Positions 1 through 9,366 are shown, numbered from the stretch's first letter. The stretch: DNA of 64,000 nt from Shewanella inventionis (GCF_014641855.1 NZ_BMII01000028.1:1-64000), one strand, 5' to 3'. Notes: a model not told the origin generated them from the sequence alone. A program made the numbers and translations.

Positions 1-1
1 C

Positions 2-55
2 GCTGCTAAAGTGGTCCTAAATCGCTATTTACGCGAATTAGAGCAAGCGGCATAA
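2..55 (+). CDS. C-terminal tail of an unidentified gene
   Basis: Seventeen codons are open from the window edge and end in TAA. The tail reads AAKVVLNRYLRELEQAA, which looks like a charged helix. It is too short to name. An inverted repeat at 166-187 lies between it and the next gene. Confidence 0.4.
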   Translation, partial: AAKVVLNRYLRELEQAA

Positions 56-165
56 GTAATTAATCAGGTTCGGGCAGAGCCGTAGCGTCTGTGAAGTGAA
101 TTGCATTAGCAATCAGCAGCAGAAAGTAGATGATAAAGTAATTTATTATCGCCTGTATTCAGGGA

Positions 166-187
166 TCCCCGTCATTCATGGCGGGGA
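166..187 (+). other. Stem-loop upstream of the hydrolase gene
   Basis: TCCCCG and CGGGGA pair around a loop of ten bases. There is no U-tract, so it is at best a weak terminator for the gene that ends at 55. Confidence 0.35.
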
Positions 188-244
188 GCATGTCAAATTG
201 CGTGAATTTGAGCCTTAGGGGCGTACAAAGACATGAGGGAACTT

Positions 245-1147
245 ATGCAACAACAATTAGCAAAAACAATACCGCAAGAAGCGTTTGACTGGTATGACTC
301 CTATGCGCATGGCGGGATGGACCGACGTACGTTTATTGCAAAATTAGGCTCGTTAGTGGCGCTAGGCTACTCAATGAGTGTATTAACCTCTGCTTTATTA
401 CCTAATTACGCGCTGGCTGAACAAGTGTCGTTTAATGATGCAGATATTAAGGCCAGGTACGTCAATTTTGATTCGCCCTCAGGACACGGTAAAGGGCGAG
501 GATATTTAGTTGAACCGACTCATATTGATAACGATAAAGAAGGGCGCTTACCTGTGGTGCTAGTCGTACATGAAAACCGTGGATTAAACCCCTATATTGA
601 AGATGTTGCAAGACGCCTGGCAAAAGCAGGTTTTATTGCTTTAGCGCCCGATGCATTATTCCCCTTGGGTGGCTATCCAGGTAATGATGATGAAGGCCGT
701 CAAATGCAGAGCACGCTTGATAGAAGCAAAATAGAACAGGACTTTGTCGCAGCGGCTGAGTTTTTAAAAGCCAATTCACGCAGTAATGGCAAATTAGGCG
801 CGGTTGGATTTTGTTTTGGTGGTTACATTGTTAATTACCTTGCAGCTTATAAACCCGATTTATTGCAGGCTGGGGTGCCGTTTTATGGCACACCTGCTGA
901 AAAAACATTAAGGGCTAATATTAAAGCGCCGTTACTCATTCAGTTAGCTGAACTTGATGAACGTGTTAATGCAACCTGGCCAGAATACGAGCAAGACTTA
1001 ATCGCAGCCAAAGTGCCTTATACCTTGCATATGTATAACAAGGCCAATCATGGTTTTCATAATGATTCTATTGCACGATATGATGAGGAAAATGCAGAAC
1101 TGGCGTGGCAACGTACCCTCGTATTTTTTAAAAAACACCTCAGTTGA
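245..1147 (+). CDS. Dienelactone hydrolase family protein with Tat-type signal
   Basis: An alpha/beta hydrolase of the dienelactone hydrolase family (300 aa). The nucleophile elbow GFCFGG puts the catalytic cysteine at 190; an aspartate near 238 and the histidine of NHGFHND near 269 complete the triad. Glu110 in the HENRG segment is the usual partner residue. Residues 26-58 look like a twin-arginine signal (DRRTFI, then a hydrophobic stretch ending in ALA), so export in folded form to the periplasm is likely. The start at 245 is preferred over an in-frame ATG at 233 because GAGGGA lies four bases upstream of it. The substrate cannot be told from sequence. Confidence 0.85.
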   Translation: MQQQLAKTIPQEAFDWYDSYAHGGMDRRTFIAKLGSLVALGYSMSVLTSALLPNYALAEQVSFNDADIKARYVNFDSPSGHGKGRGYLVEPTHIDNDKEGRLPVVLVVHENRGLNPYIEDVARRLAKAGFIALAPDALFPLGGYPGNDDEGRQMQSTLDRSKIEQDFVAAAEFLKANSRSNGKLGAVGFCFGGYIVNYLAAYKPDLLQAGVPFYGTPAEKTLRANIKAPLLIQLAELDERVNATWPEYEQDLIAAKVPYTLHMYNKANHGFHNDSIARYDEENAELAWQRTLVFFKKHLS

Positions 1148-1155
1148 TCAACGGA

Positions 1156-1186
1156 CGATAAAGGGCGAGAGCTTGCCCTTTTATCG
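1156..1186 (+). terminator. Probable terminator after the hydrolase
   Basis: CGATAAAGGGC pairs with GCCCTTTTATCG with one bulged base. It sits 9 bases after the stop codon. The 3' arm is T-rich but there is no long U-tract after it. Confidence 0.45.
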
Positions 1187-1334
1187 ACTTGCTTATTGCT
1201 ATTAGCTAATTCCACTCAACCTTAGCCCGATAAAAATGCTGATAAGAATGAGCGTGGCATTAAATATTAAATTACCCATTCCCAGCTCACAATCAATAAA
1301 GGTTGATTGATAGTTTACTCATTCTGGTGTTCGT

Positions 1335-1381
1335 GGTTTACGTTAACAACGTAGAGTATTCGCCATTGTTAACGTAAAACC
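1335..1381. repeat. Inverted repeat in the gap before the response-regulator relic
   Basis: TACGTTAACAA pairs perfectly with TTGTTAACGTA, extended by GGTT/AACC, around a 16-base loop. It lies just downstream of the minus-strand response-regulator relic and may be its terminator or a small palindromic element. Confidence 0.4.
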
Positions 1382-1425
1382 AATCAGCAATCTCTTTTTA
1401 CTTATTTATCCTGATTGGTATCACC

Positions 1426-2115
1426 TTAGTTCGATTCAGCGGGTTTAGCGGGTTTTTCGGTTTCTGTTTCAGTTTTAGGTTCTGCTGGTAAATCGGTTTG
1501 GTTTTCTTTTTCAGTGTCAGATGAAGCTTCTTTATCTGTGTCAGATTTGGGTTGTAAATAACTGATTAGCTTTTGCTCTAACACCTTGTAATTTAATGGC
1601 TTTAAAATGTAGCCCGACACACCGGCGCTCATTGCCTGTACAATTTGCTCCTGTGAACCATTGGTGCTCATAATAAACACATCTGTATTGGCCAATGCTT
1701 CATCTAGTCTAATTTCTTTTAATAAATCGATACCGCTTTTTCCTTCCATATCATCATCTGTTAACACTATTTTAAAGGGTGTACCCGCCTATGCGGCTTC
1801 CTTAAGCTGTGTTATTGCTTTTTCTGCACTTAGCACCGCAACCACTTTAGTAAAACCAATTTTATATAAAATATCATCAACTATTGTTTGTACTTCATCT
1901 ACATCGTCAACAATAAGCACTCTAGGGATCTGTGGTTTGTTCGCGTTTGCAAACTGACTTGCATGGTAATTAGTTAGTTTGTTGTTGATTGAAACAAGCT
2001 GCATTAGCCTACTGTCAGTTTCGTCTGAAGCACCAGCCTGGCTATTTTGTCTTTGTTGTTTGATCATTGACTCAAAAATCTCTAAACAAATTTGTACTTC
2101 AGATAATGTGAACAT
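1426..2115 (-). pseudogene. Response regulator receiver protein interrupted by an in-frame amber codon
   Basis: Reading the minus strand from 2115, 108 codons are followed by TAG at 1791-1789, and the same frame then continues to a stop at 1426. The two parts join as one receiver domain. The N-terminal acidic pair (RVLIVDD, residues 65-71) is before the stop. The phosphoacceptor region (VLTDDDM, Asp120), the Ser/Thr of FIMSTNG and the Lys of YILKPL are after it. A CAG to TAG change would explain the break. The C-terminal tail, about 35 residues, is rich in Glu, Lys, Pro and Thr. A GTG just after the stop could allow re-initiation, but the product would lack the first part of the receiver. No output domain is visible. 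Most likely inactive. Confidence 0.8.
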
Positions 2116-2191
2116 TTACTACCTCATACTTAAGAAAAATCGTTGTTATTAATATAAATTTAGCCTAGCAATTGCAACGTGTCACACTCAG

Positions 2192-3133
2192 TTAGTTGTT
2201 ATTGTTGCGAACATGACGGTTTGAAGTAATTTTTTTACTCTCAGTAGCAGCAATAATCATTTTATTTCTTAGCCATTTATTGGCGGGCTCTTTGTCGACA
2301 TTAACGTGCCAGTATAAATGCACGCCAAGTTCGGGCAATTCAACTGGCATAGGGTAAATCGCAATATCGAGCATATTGGCGTACATTTGCGCTGCTGTTT
2401 TGGGCAGTGTGAGCAACATATCATTATTTAAAATAACCCGACATGCTGATAACGCATGTTGACAACGCAGGGCAATTTTTCGATGTAGACCAATGCGTGA
2501 CAGTTCAAAATCTTCCAAACTTGGGCCTGTTGAGCGCGATGAAACTAATACATGGCCAAGCTTTAGGTAGGTTTCTAAATCTAAATCAGGATTAATCGCG
2601 GGATGATTTTTTCGTGCAACAACCACAAGCCGGTCAAGCTCTAATTGGGTATGCATGATGTTATTGCTAACCGGTATGAGGGTATCGATGGCGAGATCTA
2701 TGTCTCCACTGGCGAGTTTATTTTCAAGTTCTGTTCGTCTTACTCTTTTATTGCTACGCAAATTAATGGCCGGCGACTCTAGCGATAAACTTTCTTGTAA
2801 TATTGGCAAGTAGTATGGCTCCAACGAGCCATGCAATGACAACGAAAAGCTTTTGCGAGACGTGAGCGGTTCAAATTGCCTAGACTGCACTAAACATACC
2901 TGTAATTGATGTAATGCTTCACGCACATCGTCAATCACATTTTTGGCCACAGGAGTTGGCCGCATTTCATTACCCTGGCGAATAAATAAGGCGTCATCAA
3001 AATGATCCCTTAATTTTCCTAGTGAGTGGCTTACAGCAGGTTGAGATAAGTTCAGTACCGATGCGGCCTTGGTGATATTGCCTTCACAATAAATAGCATC
3101 AAAAACCACAAACAAATTCAAATCAATTTTCAT
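2192..3133 (-). CDS. LysR-family transcriptional regulator of the catabolic island
   Basis: A LysR-type regulator of 313 aa. The N-terminal winged helix-turn-helix covers residues 1-60 (ITKAASVLNLSQPAVSHSLGK), followed by a two-lobed effector domain. The start at 3133 is chosen over an upstream in-frame codon because GGAG precedes it at normal spacing and because the family begins with MKIDLNLF-like sequence. It diverges from the histidine phosphatase gene. The intergenic region carries one copy (3220) of a motif found again upstream of two other units of the island, so this protein is the natural candidate for pathway regulator. Family membership is clear; the effector is unknown. Confidence 0.9.
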   Translation of the reverse strand: MKIDLNLFVVFDAIYCEGNITKAASVLNLSQPAVSHSLGKLRDHFDDALFIRQGNEMRPTPVAKNVIDDVREALHQLQVCLVQSRQFEPLTSRKSFSLSLHGSLEPYYLPILQESLSLESPAINLRSNKRVRRTELENKLASGDIDLAIDTLIPVSNNIMHTQLELDRLVVVARKNHPAINPDLDLETYLKLGHVLVSSRSTGPSLEDFELSRIGLHRKIALRCQHALSACRVILNNDMLLTLPKTAAQMYANMLDIAIYPMPVELPELGVHLYWHVNVDKEPANKWLRNKMIIAATESKKITSNRHVRNNNN

Positions 3134-3219
3134 ACTTACTCCGTGTATCTCACCATGTCCATTGTTATAGCCAATGGCACTCATCAACTATTAAAAATAT
3201 AAATAGTAGGGTATTAGAA

Positions 3220-3238
3220 CTATTCATTTGTTCAATTT
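3220..3238 (+). promoter_or_regulatory. Putative pathway operator, copy 1
   Basis: CTATTCATTTGTTCAATTT lies in the gap between lysR and the histidine phosphatase gene, about 180 bases before the latter. The first 11 bases are identical in copies at 11398, 11430 and 12053. The core fits ATT-N9-AAT and the T-N11-A form of LysR boxes. Confidence 0.55.
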
Positions 3239-3417
3239 AGATGTTGATATTAGCATAGTCAAGTAGATTTAATTTAGTCGTTAGTATCCTTAGAACAGGT
3301 ATTAGTCATGGCCTTGTAATGCATTTTCAGTGAGTAACCCGTTAAGGTTAATTACAACAAGGTGATCCCTGTATTTACGCCCAGTTAAGGCATCACATAT
3401 TCAGTTAGAGACTCTTC

Positions 3418-4149
3418 ATGGCAGCTATTTATTTGATAAGACACGGGCAGGCATCATTTGGCAGTAATGATTATGATCAACTGTCTGAAAAAGGAAGTCA
3501 GCAAGCAGCCATATTAGGGCAGTATTGGCGCGCTAGACCTGAGCCGAGTAAATTTTTTTGTGGTGACTTATTGCGTCATGGCCAAACATTAACTGGCTTT
3601 ATGAAAGGTTATCAAGGCGAGACAACACCGACTGTTATTCACTCAGGTTTTAATGAGTTTGACCATGTTGATATTTTGCAAAAGTACAATGCGCAGTGGC
3701 ACAACTTTGCAAAAATGAATGAGTCACTCAATCAATTAAGTGATCCGAATAAAGCGCTACAAAAAGAGTTTCTTCAGGCTTTAAATCGTTGGATATCGGG
3801 CACCCACGACCAAGATTACAAAGAGAGTTGGGTTCAGTTTAAGGCGCGCTGTATACGGGCGCTGCAAAATGTGATTGAACAGGAGTTGGCTAAAAAACGT
3901 CAACCTTCACGCGACAGCCAAACTAGCAAATCAAAAGATATTTTAGTGTTTACCTCAGGTGGGACCATTTCGGTGATTGTGCAGCACATACTGCAATTAA
4001 GTGATCAACAAACATTAGCCTTAAACCAGCAAGCAAGAAATACGGGGGTCACTAAATTGTTGTTTTCTGAAAACATGCTAAGTATAGATTATTTCAATAA
4101 TTATAGTCACCTAGAGCAAGTTGGTGAAGAATGGGTGACATTTAAATAA
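3418..4149 (+). CDS. Histidine phosphatase (phosphoglycerate mutase-like) family protein
   Basis: The N-terminus carries the RHG motif (His9) with the family context IYLIRHGQASFG; it ends at 243 aa, normal for this family. Members remove phosphate from small molecules or proteins through a phospho-histidine. As first gene of the plus-strand catabolic series, and with an ACAD11-like kinase encoded further down, it may act on a phosphorylated pathway intermediate; this is inference. The ATG is at 3418 and the preceding base run ends in CTCTTC, so the ribosome site is weak. Confidence 0.8.
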   Translation: MAAIYLIRHGQASFGSNDYDQLSEKGSQQAAILGQYWRARPEPSKFFCGDLLRHGQTLTGFMKGYQGETTPTVIHSGFNEFDHVDILQKYNAQWHNFAKMNESLNQLSDPNKALQKEFLQALNRWISGTHDQDYKESWVQFKARCIRALQNVIEQELAKKRQPSRDSQTSKSKDILVFTSGGTISVIVQHILQLSDQQTLALNQQARNTGVTKLLFSENMLSIDYFNNYSHLEQVGEEWVTFK

Positions 4150-4183
4150 ACATTTTACGTTCAAAAAATATAAAGGAATGAAT

Positions 4184-4954
4184 ATGAACAACAGTAATTT
4201 ATTTGATTTAACAGGGAAGGTTGCATTAGTGACAGGTGCAAGCCGTGGCATTGGTGAAAGTGTGGCAAAAGTATTGGCGCAGTATGGTGCGCATGTGATT
4301 GTGTCGAGTCGTAAAATCGATGCATGCCAAGCTGTTGTTGATGAGATTGTAAAAGCCGGTGGTAGTGCACAAGCAATAGCATGTCATATTGGCGAATTAG
4401 ATCAAATTGATGCCATTTTTGCGGCCATTACGGAGCAACATGGCAAGTTAGATATTCTGGTTAACAATGCTGCTGCAAACCCATATTTTGGCCACATTAT
4501 CGATACTGATTTAGCCGCATTTCAAAAAACTGTTGATGTGAATATTCGCGGTTACTTTTTCATGTCGACTCAAGGCGCCAAGTTAATGAAAGCCAGTGGC
4601 GGCGGTTCGATTATTAACGTGGCTTCTGTCAATGGTGTTATCCCTGGTGATTATCAAGGCATTTATTCAGTCACAAAAGCCGCTGTCATTTCAATGACTC
4701 AGGCATTTGCCAAAGAATGTGCCCAATTCAATATTCGTGTTAACGCCTTACTCCCTGGTGGTACCGACACCAAGTTTGCTTCAGCGCTCGTTGATAACCC
4801 AGCCATTTTAAAACAGATGATGCACCACGTGCCGATGAAACGGGTAGCCCAACCTGACGAAATGGCCGGTACTGTGTTGTATCTAGCCTCAAATGCATCA
4901 AGTTATACCACAGGTACTGCCATCAATGTTGATGGTGGTTACTTGATTGGTTAA
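4184..4954 (+). CDS. SDR family oxidoreductase
   Basis: A classical short-chain dehydrogenase of 256 aa. It has the nucleotide-binding TGASRGIG (17-24), NNAA (94-97) and the catalytic Ser148, Tyr161 and Lys165 (YSVTK). The start at 4184 has AAGGA six bases upstream and is preferred over the in-frame ATG at 4178. It probably oxidises or reduces a hydroxyl/keto group with NAD(P). It lies 34 bases after the histidine phosphatase and 45 before the Old Yellow Enzyme gene, so co-transcription is likely. Fatty-acid or alcohol substrates cannot be distinguished from sequence. Confidence 0.9.
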   Translation: MNNSNLFDLTGKVALVTGASRGIGESVAKVLAQYGAHVIVSSRKIDACQAVVDEIVKAGGSAQAIACHIGELDQIDAIFAAITEQHGKLDILVNNAAANPYFGHIIDTDLAAFQKTVDVNIRGYFFMSTQGAKLMKASGGGSIINVASVNGVIPGDYQGIYSVTKAAVISMTQAFAKECAQFNIRVNALLPGGTDTKFASALVDNPAILKQMMHHVPMKRVAQPDEMAGTVLYLASNASSYTTGTAINVDGGYLIG

Positions 4955-4999
4955 CGATTCAAAACAAAAACAAAAAACGAATATCACGCATAGGAATTT

Positions 5000-6127
5000 A
5001 TGATGACTAGCACTCAAAACACCAGCATCAACAAGCTATTTGAAACGTTTTCAAATAAATCGTTATCGCTTAAAAACAAAACGGTAATGGCGCCAATGAC
5101 TCGCGCGTTTTCGCCTAATTATGTCCCAAATGATGAGGTTGCTGGTTATTACCGCCGCCGTGCCGAAGGGGATGTGGGCTTAATTATTACTGAAGGCACT
5201 TTTATTTCGCATAAAGCCGCCAACGGCTATGAAAATGTACCGGCCATTTATGGCGAAGCCGCATTAGCGGGCTGGAAGCATGTTGTTGATGAAGTCCACG
5301 CAGCTGGCGGCAAAATTGCGCCACAGCTTTGGCATGTTGGCGCGGTGAGAAAACCCGGTGTAGGGCCAGACAAAGAAATGCCTGCATACAGCCCTTCTGG
5401 ATTGTATAAACCCGGTGCACCTAATGGTGTTGCCATGACACAAGCTGACATTGATGAAGTGGTTGCTTCATTTGCCCAAGCAGCACTTGATGCCAAAAAC
5501 ATAGGTTTTGATGCGATTGAAGTGCATGGCGCCCATGGTTACTTAGTGGATCAATTTTTTTGGGAAGGCACCAATCAACGCGATGATAAATACGGTGGCA
5601 CGCTTGAAAACCGTACTCGCTTTGGCGTTGAAATTGTTAAAGCCATCCGCGCAGCAGTGGGCGATGACTTTACCATTATCTTCCGTTTTTCGCAGTGGAA
5701 ACAACAAGATTACACGGCAAAGCTGTGTCAAACCCCAGAAGAACTCGCCATCTTTTTAGGCTTATTAAGCGATGCTGGTGTGGATATTTTTCATGCGAGT
5801 ACCCGCCGCTTTTGGGTTCCAGAATTTGAAGGTTCTGAGTTAAACCTTGCTGGTTGGACTAAAAAACTGACTAACAAACCTGTGATCACCGTGGGTAATG
5901 TGGGCCTTGACGCTGACTTTATTGGCGAAGGCAATGCTGATTTATCGGGCACTTCAAACCCTACTGGTATTGATGAATTATTGGTGCGCTTAAATAACGA
6001 CGAGTTTGATTTAGTCGGTATTGGCCGTGCGTTATTGGTTGATCCTCAGTGGGTGAACAAAATTAAAACCAATGCAATTTCAGAAATTAAACCGTTTAAT
6101 AAAAAGTCATTAATGTCGCTTAGCTAA
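5000..6127 (+). CDS. Old Yellow Enzyme family NADH:flavin oxidoreductase
   Basis: An FMN-dependent ene-reductase of 375 aa. It shows the family start MAPMTRAFSPN, the segment QLWHVGA, the active-site HGAHGYLVDQF and YGGTLENR. These enzymes reduce the C=C of alpha,beta-unsaturated carbonyls. A C-terminal segment (VGIGRALLVDP) is the phosphate-binding part of the TIM barrel. In this operon it could saturate a conjugated double bond of the substrate, alongside acyl-CoA dehydrogenases. The second ATG at 5003 could also be the start. Confidence 0.9.
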   Translation: MMTSTQNTSINKLFETFSNKSLSLKNKTVMAPMTRAFSPNYVPNDEVAGYYRRRAEGDVGLIITEGTFISHKAANGYENVPAIYGEAALAGWKHVVDEVHAAGGKIAPQLWHVGAVRKPGVGPDKEMPAYSPSGLYKPGAPNGVAMTQADIDEVVASFAQAALDAKNIGFDAIEVHGAHGYLVDQFFWEGTNQRDDKYGGTLENRTRFGVEIVKAIRAAVGDDFTIIFRFSQWKQQDYTAKLCQTPEELAIFLGLLSDAGVDIFHASTRRFWVPEFEGSELNLAGWTKKLTNKPVITVGNVGLDADFIGEGNADLSGTSNPTGIDELLVRLNNDEFDLVGIGRALLVDPQWVNKIKTNAISEIKPFNKKSLMSLS

Positions 6128-6202
6128 GTTGTTGATTAAGAGATGGTAAACCATGCAATCGCGCCAATGATGACGCACTAGGATCCAATACAAGGACAGC
6201 AT

Positions 6203-7414
6203 ATGAATTTTGAATACAGTGAAAAAGTTCAAGGATTAATCGACCAGGTTAATGCGTTTATGGACTTACATGTTTATCCGGTTGAAGAAGAAATGCATCG
6301 TCAAGTTGAGCGCGATCCGTGGTCAACGCCCCCATTAATGGAAGAGCTTAAGGCCAAAGCAAAAGCGCAAGGTTTATGGAACCTGTTTTTACCTGTGGCA
6401 TACGGCAAGTACAGTGGTGGGTTGACCAATTTAGAATATGCGCCATTAGCTGAAATTATGGGTAAAGTGATGTGGGCGCCTGAAGTATTTAACTGCGCGG
6501 CGCCCGATACCGGCAATATGGAAGTATTAGCCAAATACGGCAGCGAATCTCAAAAAAAGCAGTGGTTAGAGCCACTGCTTGAAGGCAAAATTCGCTCGGC
6601 ATTTGCCATGACAGAACCCGAAGTTGCCTCAAGCGATGCAACCAACATTGAATTAAGCATTGTCCGTGATGGTGATGAATATGTCATTAATGGCCGTAAG
6701 TTTTACATTAGCGGCGCGTGTCGTAAACAATGTGAAATTATGATTGTGATGGGTAAAACCGACCCTCATAACAGCAACCGCTATATTCAACAATCTCAAG
6801 TGCTTGTACCCATGAAAACCCCAGGTGTTAAGGTGGTTAGGCCAATGAAAGTATTTGGCTACGATGATTCACCAGAAGGCCACGCAGAAGTGACCTTTAA
6901 CGATGTGCGTGTACCAGTAGACAACATTATTGTGGGTGAGGGTAAAGGCTTTGAAATCGCCCAAGGTCGCTTGGGGCCGGGGCGCATTCACCATTGTATG
7001 CGTTCAGTTGGGATTGCACAGCGTGCGTTAGATTTAATGTGCAAACGTGTGAGTGAGCGCATTGTGTTTGGTCAACCTATGATTAAACAACAATCTGTAC
7101 GTGAAGATATTGCCAAATCGGCCTGCCAAATTGAACAAGCGCGTTTAATGACGTTAAAAGCCGCGCAAAAAATGGACACCGAAGGTAATAAAGCCGCTAA
7201 AGACCTCATTGCCATGATAAAAATCGTGGCGCCTAGTATGTCGCTTGATGTAATAGACCGTGCCATTCAATGTCATGGCGCTGTTGGTGTGAGTCAAGAT
7301 ACCTTTTTAGCCCATGCCTGGGCAGGCCAGCGCACTCTGCGTTTAGCTGACGGCCCTGATCAAGTTCATATGATGCAACTTGGCCGTGATTTAGTGAAAA
7401 AAGTAACGCAATAA
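6203..7414 (+). CDS. ACAD11-like acyl-CoA dehydrogenase
   Basis: An acyl-CoA dehydrogenase of 403 aa with [15 protein letters not shown] (134-148) and [12 protein letters not shown] (256-267), the latter being the signature of the ACAD10/ACAD11 branch. In mammals this domain is fused to an aminoglycoside-phosphotransferase-like kinase domain; here the kinase is the next gene. In that branch, and in the levulinate (lva) pathway of Pseudomonas putida, the kinase phosphorylates a 4-hydroxyacyl-CoA and the dehydrogenase-like enzyme helps eliminate the phosphate and isomerise. Function by analogy: processing of 4-hydroxyacyl-CoA. A simple dehydrogenase role is the alternative. Confidence 0.88.
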   Translation: MNFEYSEKVQGLIDQVNAFMDLHVYPVEEEMHRQVERDPWSTPPLMEELKAKAKAQGLWNLFLPVAYGKYSGGLTNLEYAPLAEIMGKVMWAPEVFNCAAPDTGNMEVLAKYGSESQKKQWLEPLLEGKIRSAFAMTEPEVASSDATNIELSIVRDGDEYVINGRKFYISGACRKQCEIMIVMGKTDPHNSNRYIQQSQVLVPMKTPGVKVVRPMKVFGYDDSPEGHAEVTFNDVRVPVDNIIVGEGKGFEIAQGRLGPGRIHHCMRSVGIAQRALDLMCKRVSERIVFGQPMIKQQSVREDIAKSACQIEQARLMTLKAAQKMDTEGNKAAKDLIAMIKIVAPSMSLDVIDRAIQCHGAVGVSQDTFLAHAWAGQRTLRLADGPDQVHMMQLGRDLVKKVTQ

Positions 7415-7421
7415 CCTTGCA

Positions 7422-7457
7422 GGCAGGCCAATAATTTCTGGGGTGAGTTGGCCTGCC
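7422..7457 (+). other. Strong stem-loop between the ACAD11-like genes
   Basis: GGCAGGCCAA pairs with TTGGCCTGCC, ten perfect base pairs with a 16-base loop. The following ATTATCATTTTATG is only a weak U-tract. It may attenuate transcription or mark an mRNA processing point in the operon. Confidence 0.5.
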
Positions 7458-7519
7458 ATTATCATTTTATGACTGTCATTAATCTAATCCAATCTATTCA
7501 ATAATAAGAGTATTTAGAA

Positions 7520-8554
7520 ATGCCACATACGTTTCCTATTGATAATGAAAAGCTGAGTGCTTATTTGCAGCACCATGTTGAGGGCTTTCAAGGGCCAATT
7601 ACACTTGAAAAGTTCTCGGGTGGGCAATCTAATCCTACTTATAAAGTGACCGCTCAGTCGGGCGTTTATGTTTTGCGTCGTCAGCCACCCGGAAAATTAC
7701 TCAAGTCAGCTCATGCAGTGGACCGAGAATATCGCGTGTTACATGCATTAAATGGCACAGATGTGCCGGTTGCAAAGGTGTATCACCTGTGTGAAGACCT
7801 GAGCATTATTGGCTCTATGTTTTATGTGATGGAATATTGCGACGGCACTGTGTATTGGAGCGCGTCATTGGCTGAAATTGACACCAACGAGCGACGTGGG
7901 GCCATGTACAGCGAGATGAATAGAGTGCTTGCAGCGTTACACAGCATTAATGTAGATGACATTGGGTTAACTGATTACGGCAAAGCCGGTAATTATTTTG
8001 AGCGTCAGTTAGGGCGTTGGACCTCGCAATATCGACTCACCGAACTTCAAAATATTCCTGCTATGGATGTACTTATTAAATGGCTAGAAGACAACTTACC
8101 CGTCGATGACGGTCGTGTGTGCCTGGTTCACGGTGATTTTCGTTTAGACAATATGATGTTTGCAAAAGATAAGCCCAGTGTTATTGCCTTGCTTGACTGG
8201 GAGTTATCTACCTTAGGCCATCCTTTTGCCGATCTTGCCTATCAATGCATGCAACTGCGTATGCCTGCTGGCATGGGAACCATTGACGGTTTAAAAGACA
8301 TTGATAGAGCCAGTTTAGGCATTCCGAGTGAAGAAGACTATGTGGCGCAATATTGTCAACGCATGGGCATTGACCGAATCGACAATTGGCCATTTTATCT
8401 TGCTTTTAGTTTTTTCCGTTTAGGTGCAATTGCACAGGGCGTGGCTAAACGCGCAGCCGAAGGCAATGCTTCAAACGAAAATGCCAACAAAGTAGGCGCT
8501 TTTGTTGCACCGCTGGCGCAAATGGCATTGCAAGTGATTAACAACGCAAAATAA
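7520..8554 (+). CDS. ACAD10/11-like phosphotransferase (APH family kinase)
   Basis: A kinase-like protein of 344 aa. It has the N-terminal FSGGQSNPTYKV (32-43) and the segment LRRQPPGKLL, close to the N-terminal domain of mammalian ACAD11. The catalytic loop is HGDFRLDN (204-211) and the metal-binding DWE is 226-228. Both sets are intact. Levulinate-pathway LvaA belongs to the same family. It likely phosphorylates the hydroxyl of a hydroxyacyl-CoA, with the preceding acyl-CoA dehydrogenase removing the phosphate. The pairing of neighbours mirrors the fused eukaryotic protein and is the strongest functional clue in this island. Confidence 0.88.
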   Translation: MPHTFPIDNEKLSAYLQHHVEGFQGPITLEKFSGGQSNPTYKVTAQSGVYVLRRQPPGKLLKSAHAVDREYRVLHALNGTDVPVAKVYHLCEDLSIIGSMFYVMEYCDGTVYWSASLAEIDTNERRGAMYSEMNRVLAALHSINVDDIGLTDYGKAGNYFERQLGRWTSQYRLTELQNIPAMDVLIKWLEDNLPVDDGRVCLVHGDFRLDNMMFAKDKPSVIALLDWELSTLGHPFADLAYQCMQLRMPAGMGTIDGLKDIDRASLGIPSEEDYVAQYCQRMGIDRIDNWPFYLAFSFFRLGAIAQGVAKRAAEGNASNENANKVGAFVAPLAQMALQVINNAK

Positions 8555-8604
8555 TCAATGACAAAAACAATACAACAAGACCATCAATTACAGGAGTTAC
8601 TCGC

Positions 8605-9366
8605 ATGGATCCATTATTAGATTTTACTGGCAAAGTTGCTGTTATTACTGGCGCTGCACAGGGTTTTGGTCAGTTACTAGCACAAGAATTGGCAAAGCGT
8701 GGCGCAAAACTCGTCATCAGCGACATTAACGAAGCCGGTGTTCATCAGGTGGCTGACGATATCGCGGCTACTGGCGCTGAAATTGTCGCTATGAAATGCG
8801 ATGTATCAAAAGATGAATCTTGTAAAGCCATGGTCGACACCGCGCTTGAGTATTTTGGCCGCGTTGATATTGGGGTTAACAACGCAGGTATTGCCCATGA
8901 ATTTATGCCGCTGCACATGATTGACGAGTCAATCATGGACCGCCAATTTGCGATTAACGTTAAAGGGGTTCAATTTGGCATGCGCCATCAAATTGCCCAA
9001 ATGCTTAAGCAAGGCGAGGGCACCATTTTAAATGTCAGTTCAATGGCTGGTTTAGGTGGGGCAGCTAGAGGCAGTGCTTATGCAATGGCAAAACATGCGG
9101 TGATTGGCTTAACCAAAACCGGTGCAGTGGAATATGGCCGCGACAACATTCGCATTAATGCCATTTGCCCGTTTTTTACCTTAACTCCTATGGTCACCAA
9201 TTTTGCCGATGAAGAAAAGCAAAAGAAAATGGCCCGTGGCACACCGATGAACCGCCTTGGTGAGCCCAAAGAGATTGTTGCTGTAATGCTGATGATGTTG
9301 TCGCCAGCAAATACTTACATGACAGGGCAATGTATTGCCGTTGATGGTGGTGTGTCAGCCTTTTAA
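8605..9366 (+). CDS. SDR family oxidoreductase
   Basis: A classical SDR of 253 aa with TGAAQGFG (15-22), NNAG (92-95), Ser146, Tyr159 and Lys163 (YAMAK). AGGAG lies eight bases before the ATG. It follows the kinase gene after 50 bases and precedes a large acyl-CoA dehydrogenase by 59, so it is in the same operon. It may oxidise a hydroxyl produced after the kinase and ACAD step. The exact substrate cannot be read from the sequence. Confidence 0.9.
   Translation: MDPLLDFTGKVAVITGAAQGFGQLLAQELAKRGAKLVISDINEAGVHQVADDIAATGAEIVAMKCDVSKDESCKAMVDTALEYFGRVDIGVNNAGIAHEFMPLHMIDESIMDRQFAINVKGVQFGMRHQIAQMLKQGEGTILNVSSMAGLGGAARGSAYAMAKHAVIGLTKTGAVEYGRDNIRINAICPFFTLTPMVTNFADEEKQKKMARGTPMNRLGEPKEIVAVMLMMLSPANTYMTGQCIAVDGGVSAF

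Noticed and set aside
1767..1789. A frameshift as cause of the broken response regulator
   Set aside because: Both halves are in the same frame (2115 and 1767 differ by 348, a multiple of three), so only the stop codon interrupts it.
1661..1957. A 98-codon plus-strand frame over the response regulator
   Set aside because: It is Ser/Thr-rich antisense reading of the receiver domain and has no homology signs.
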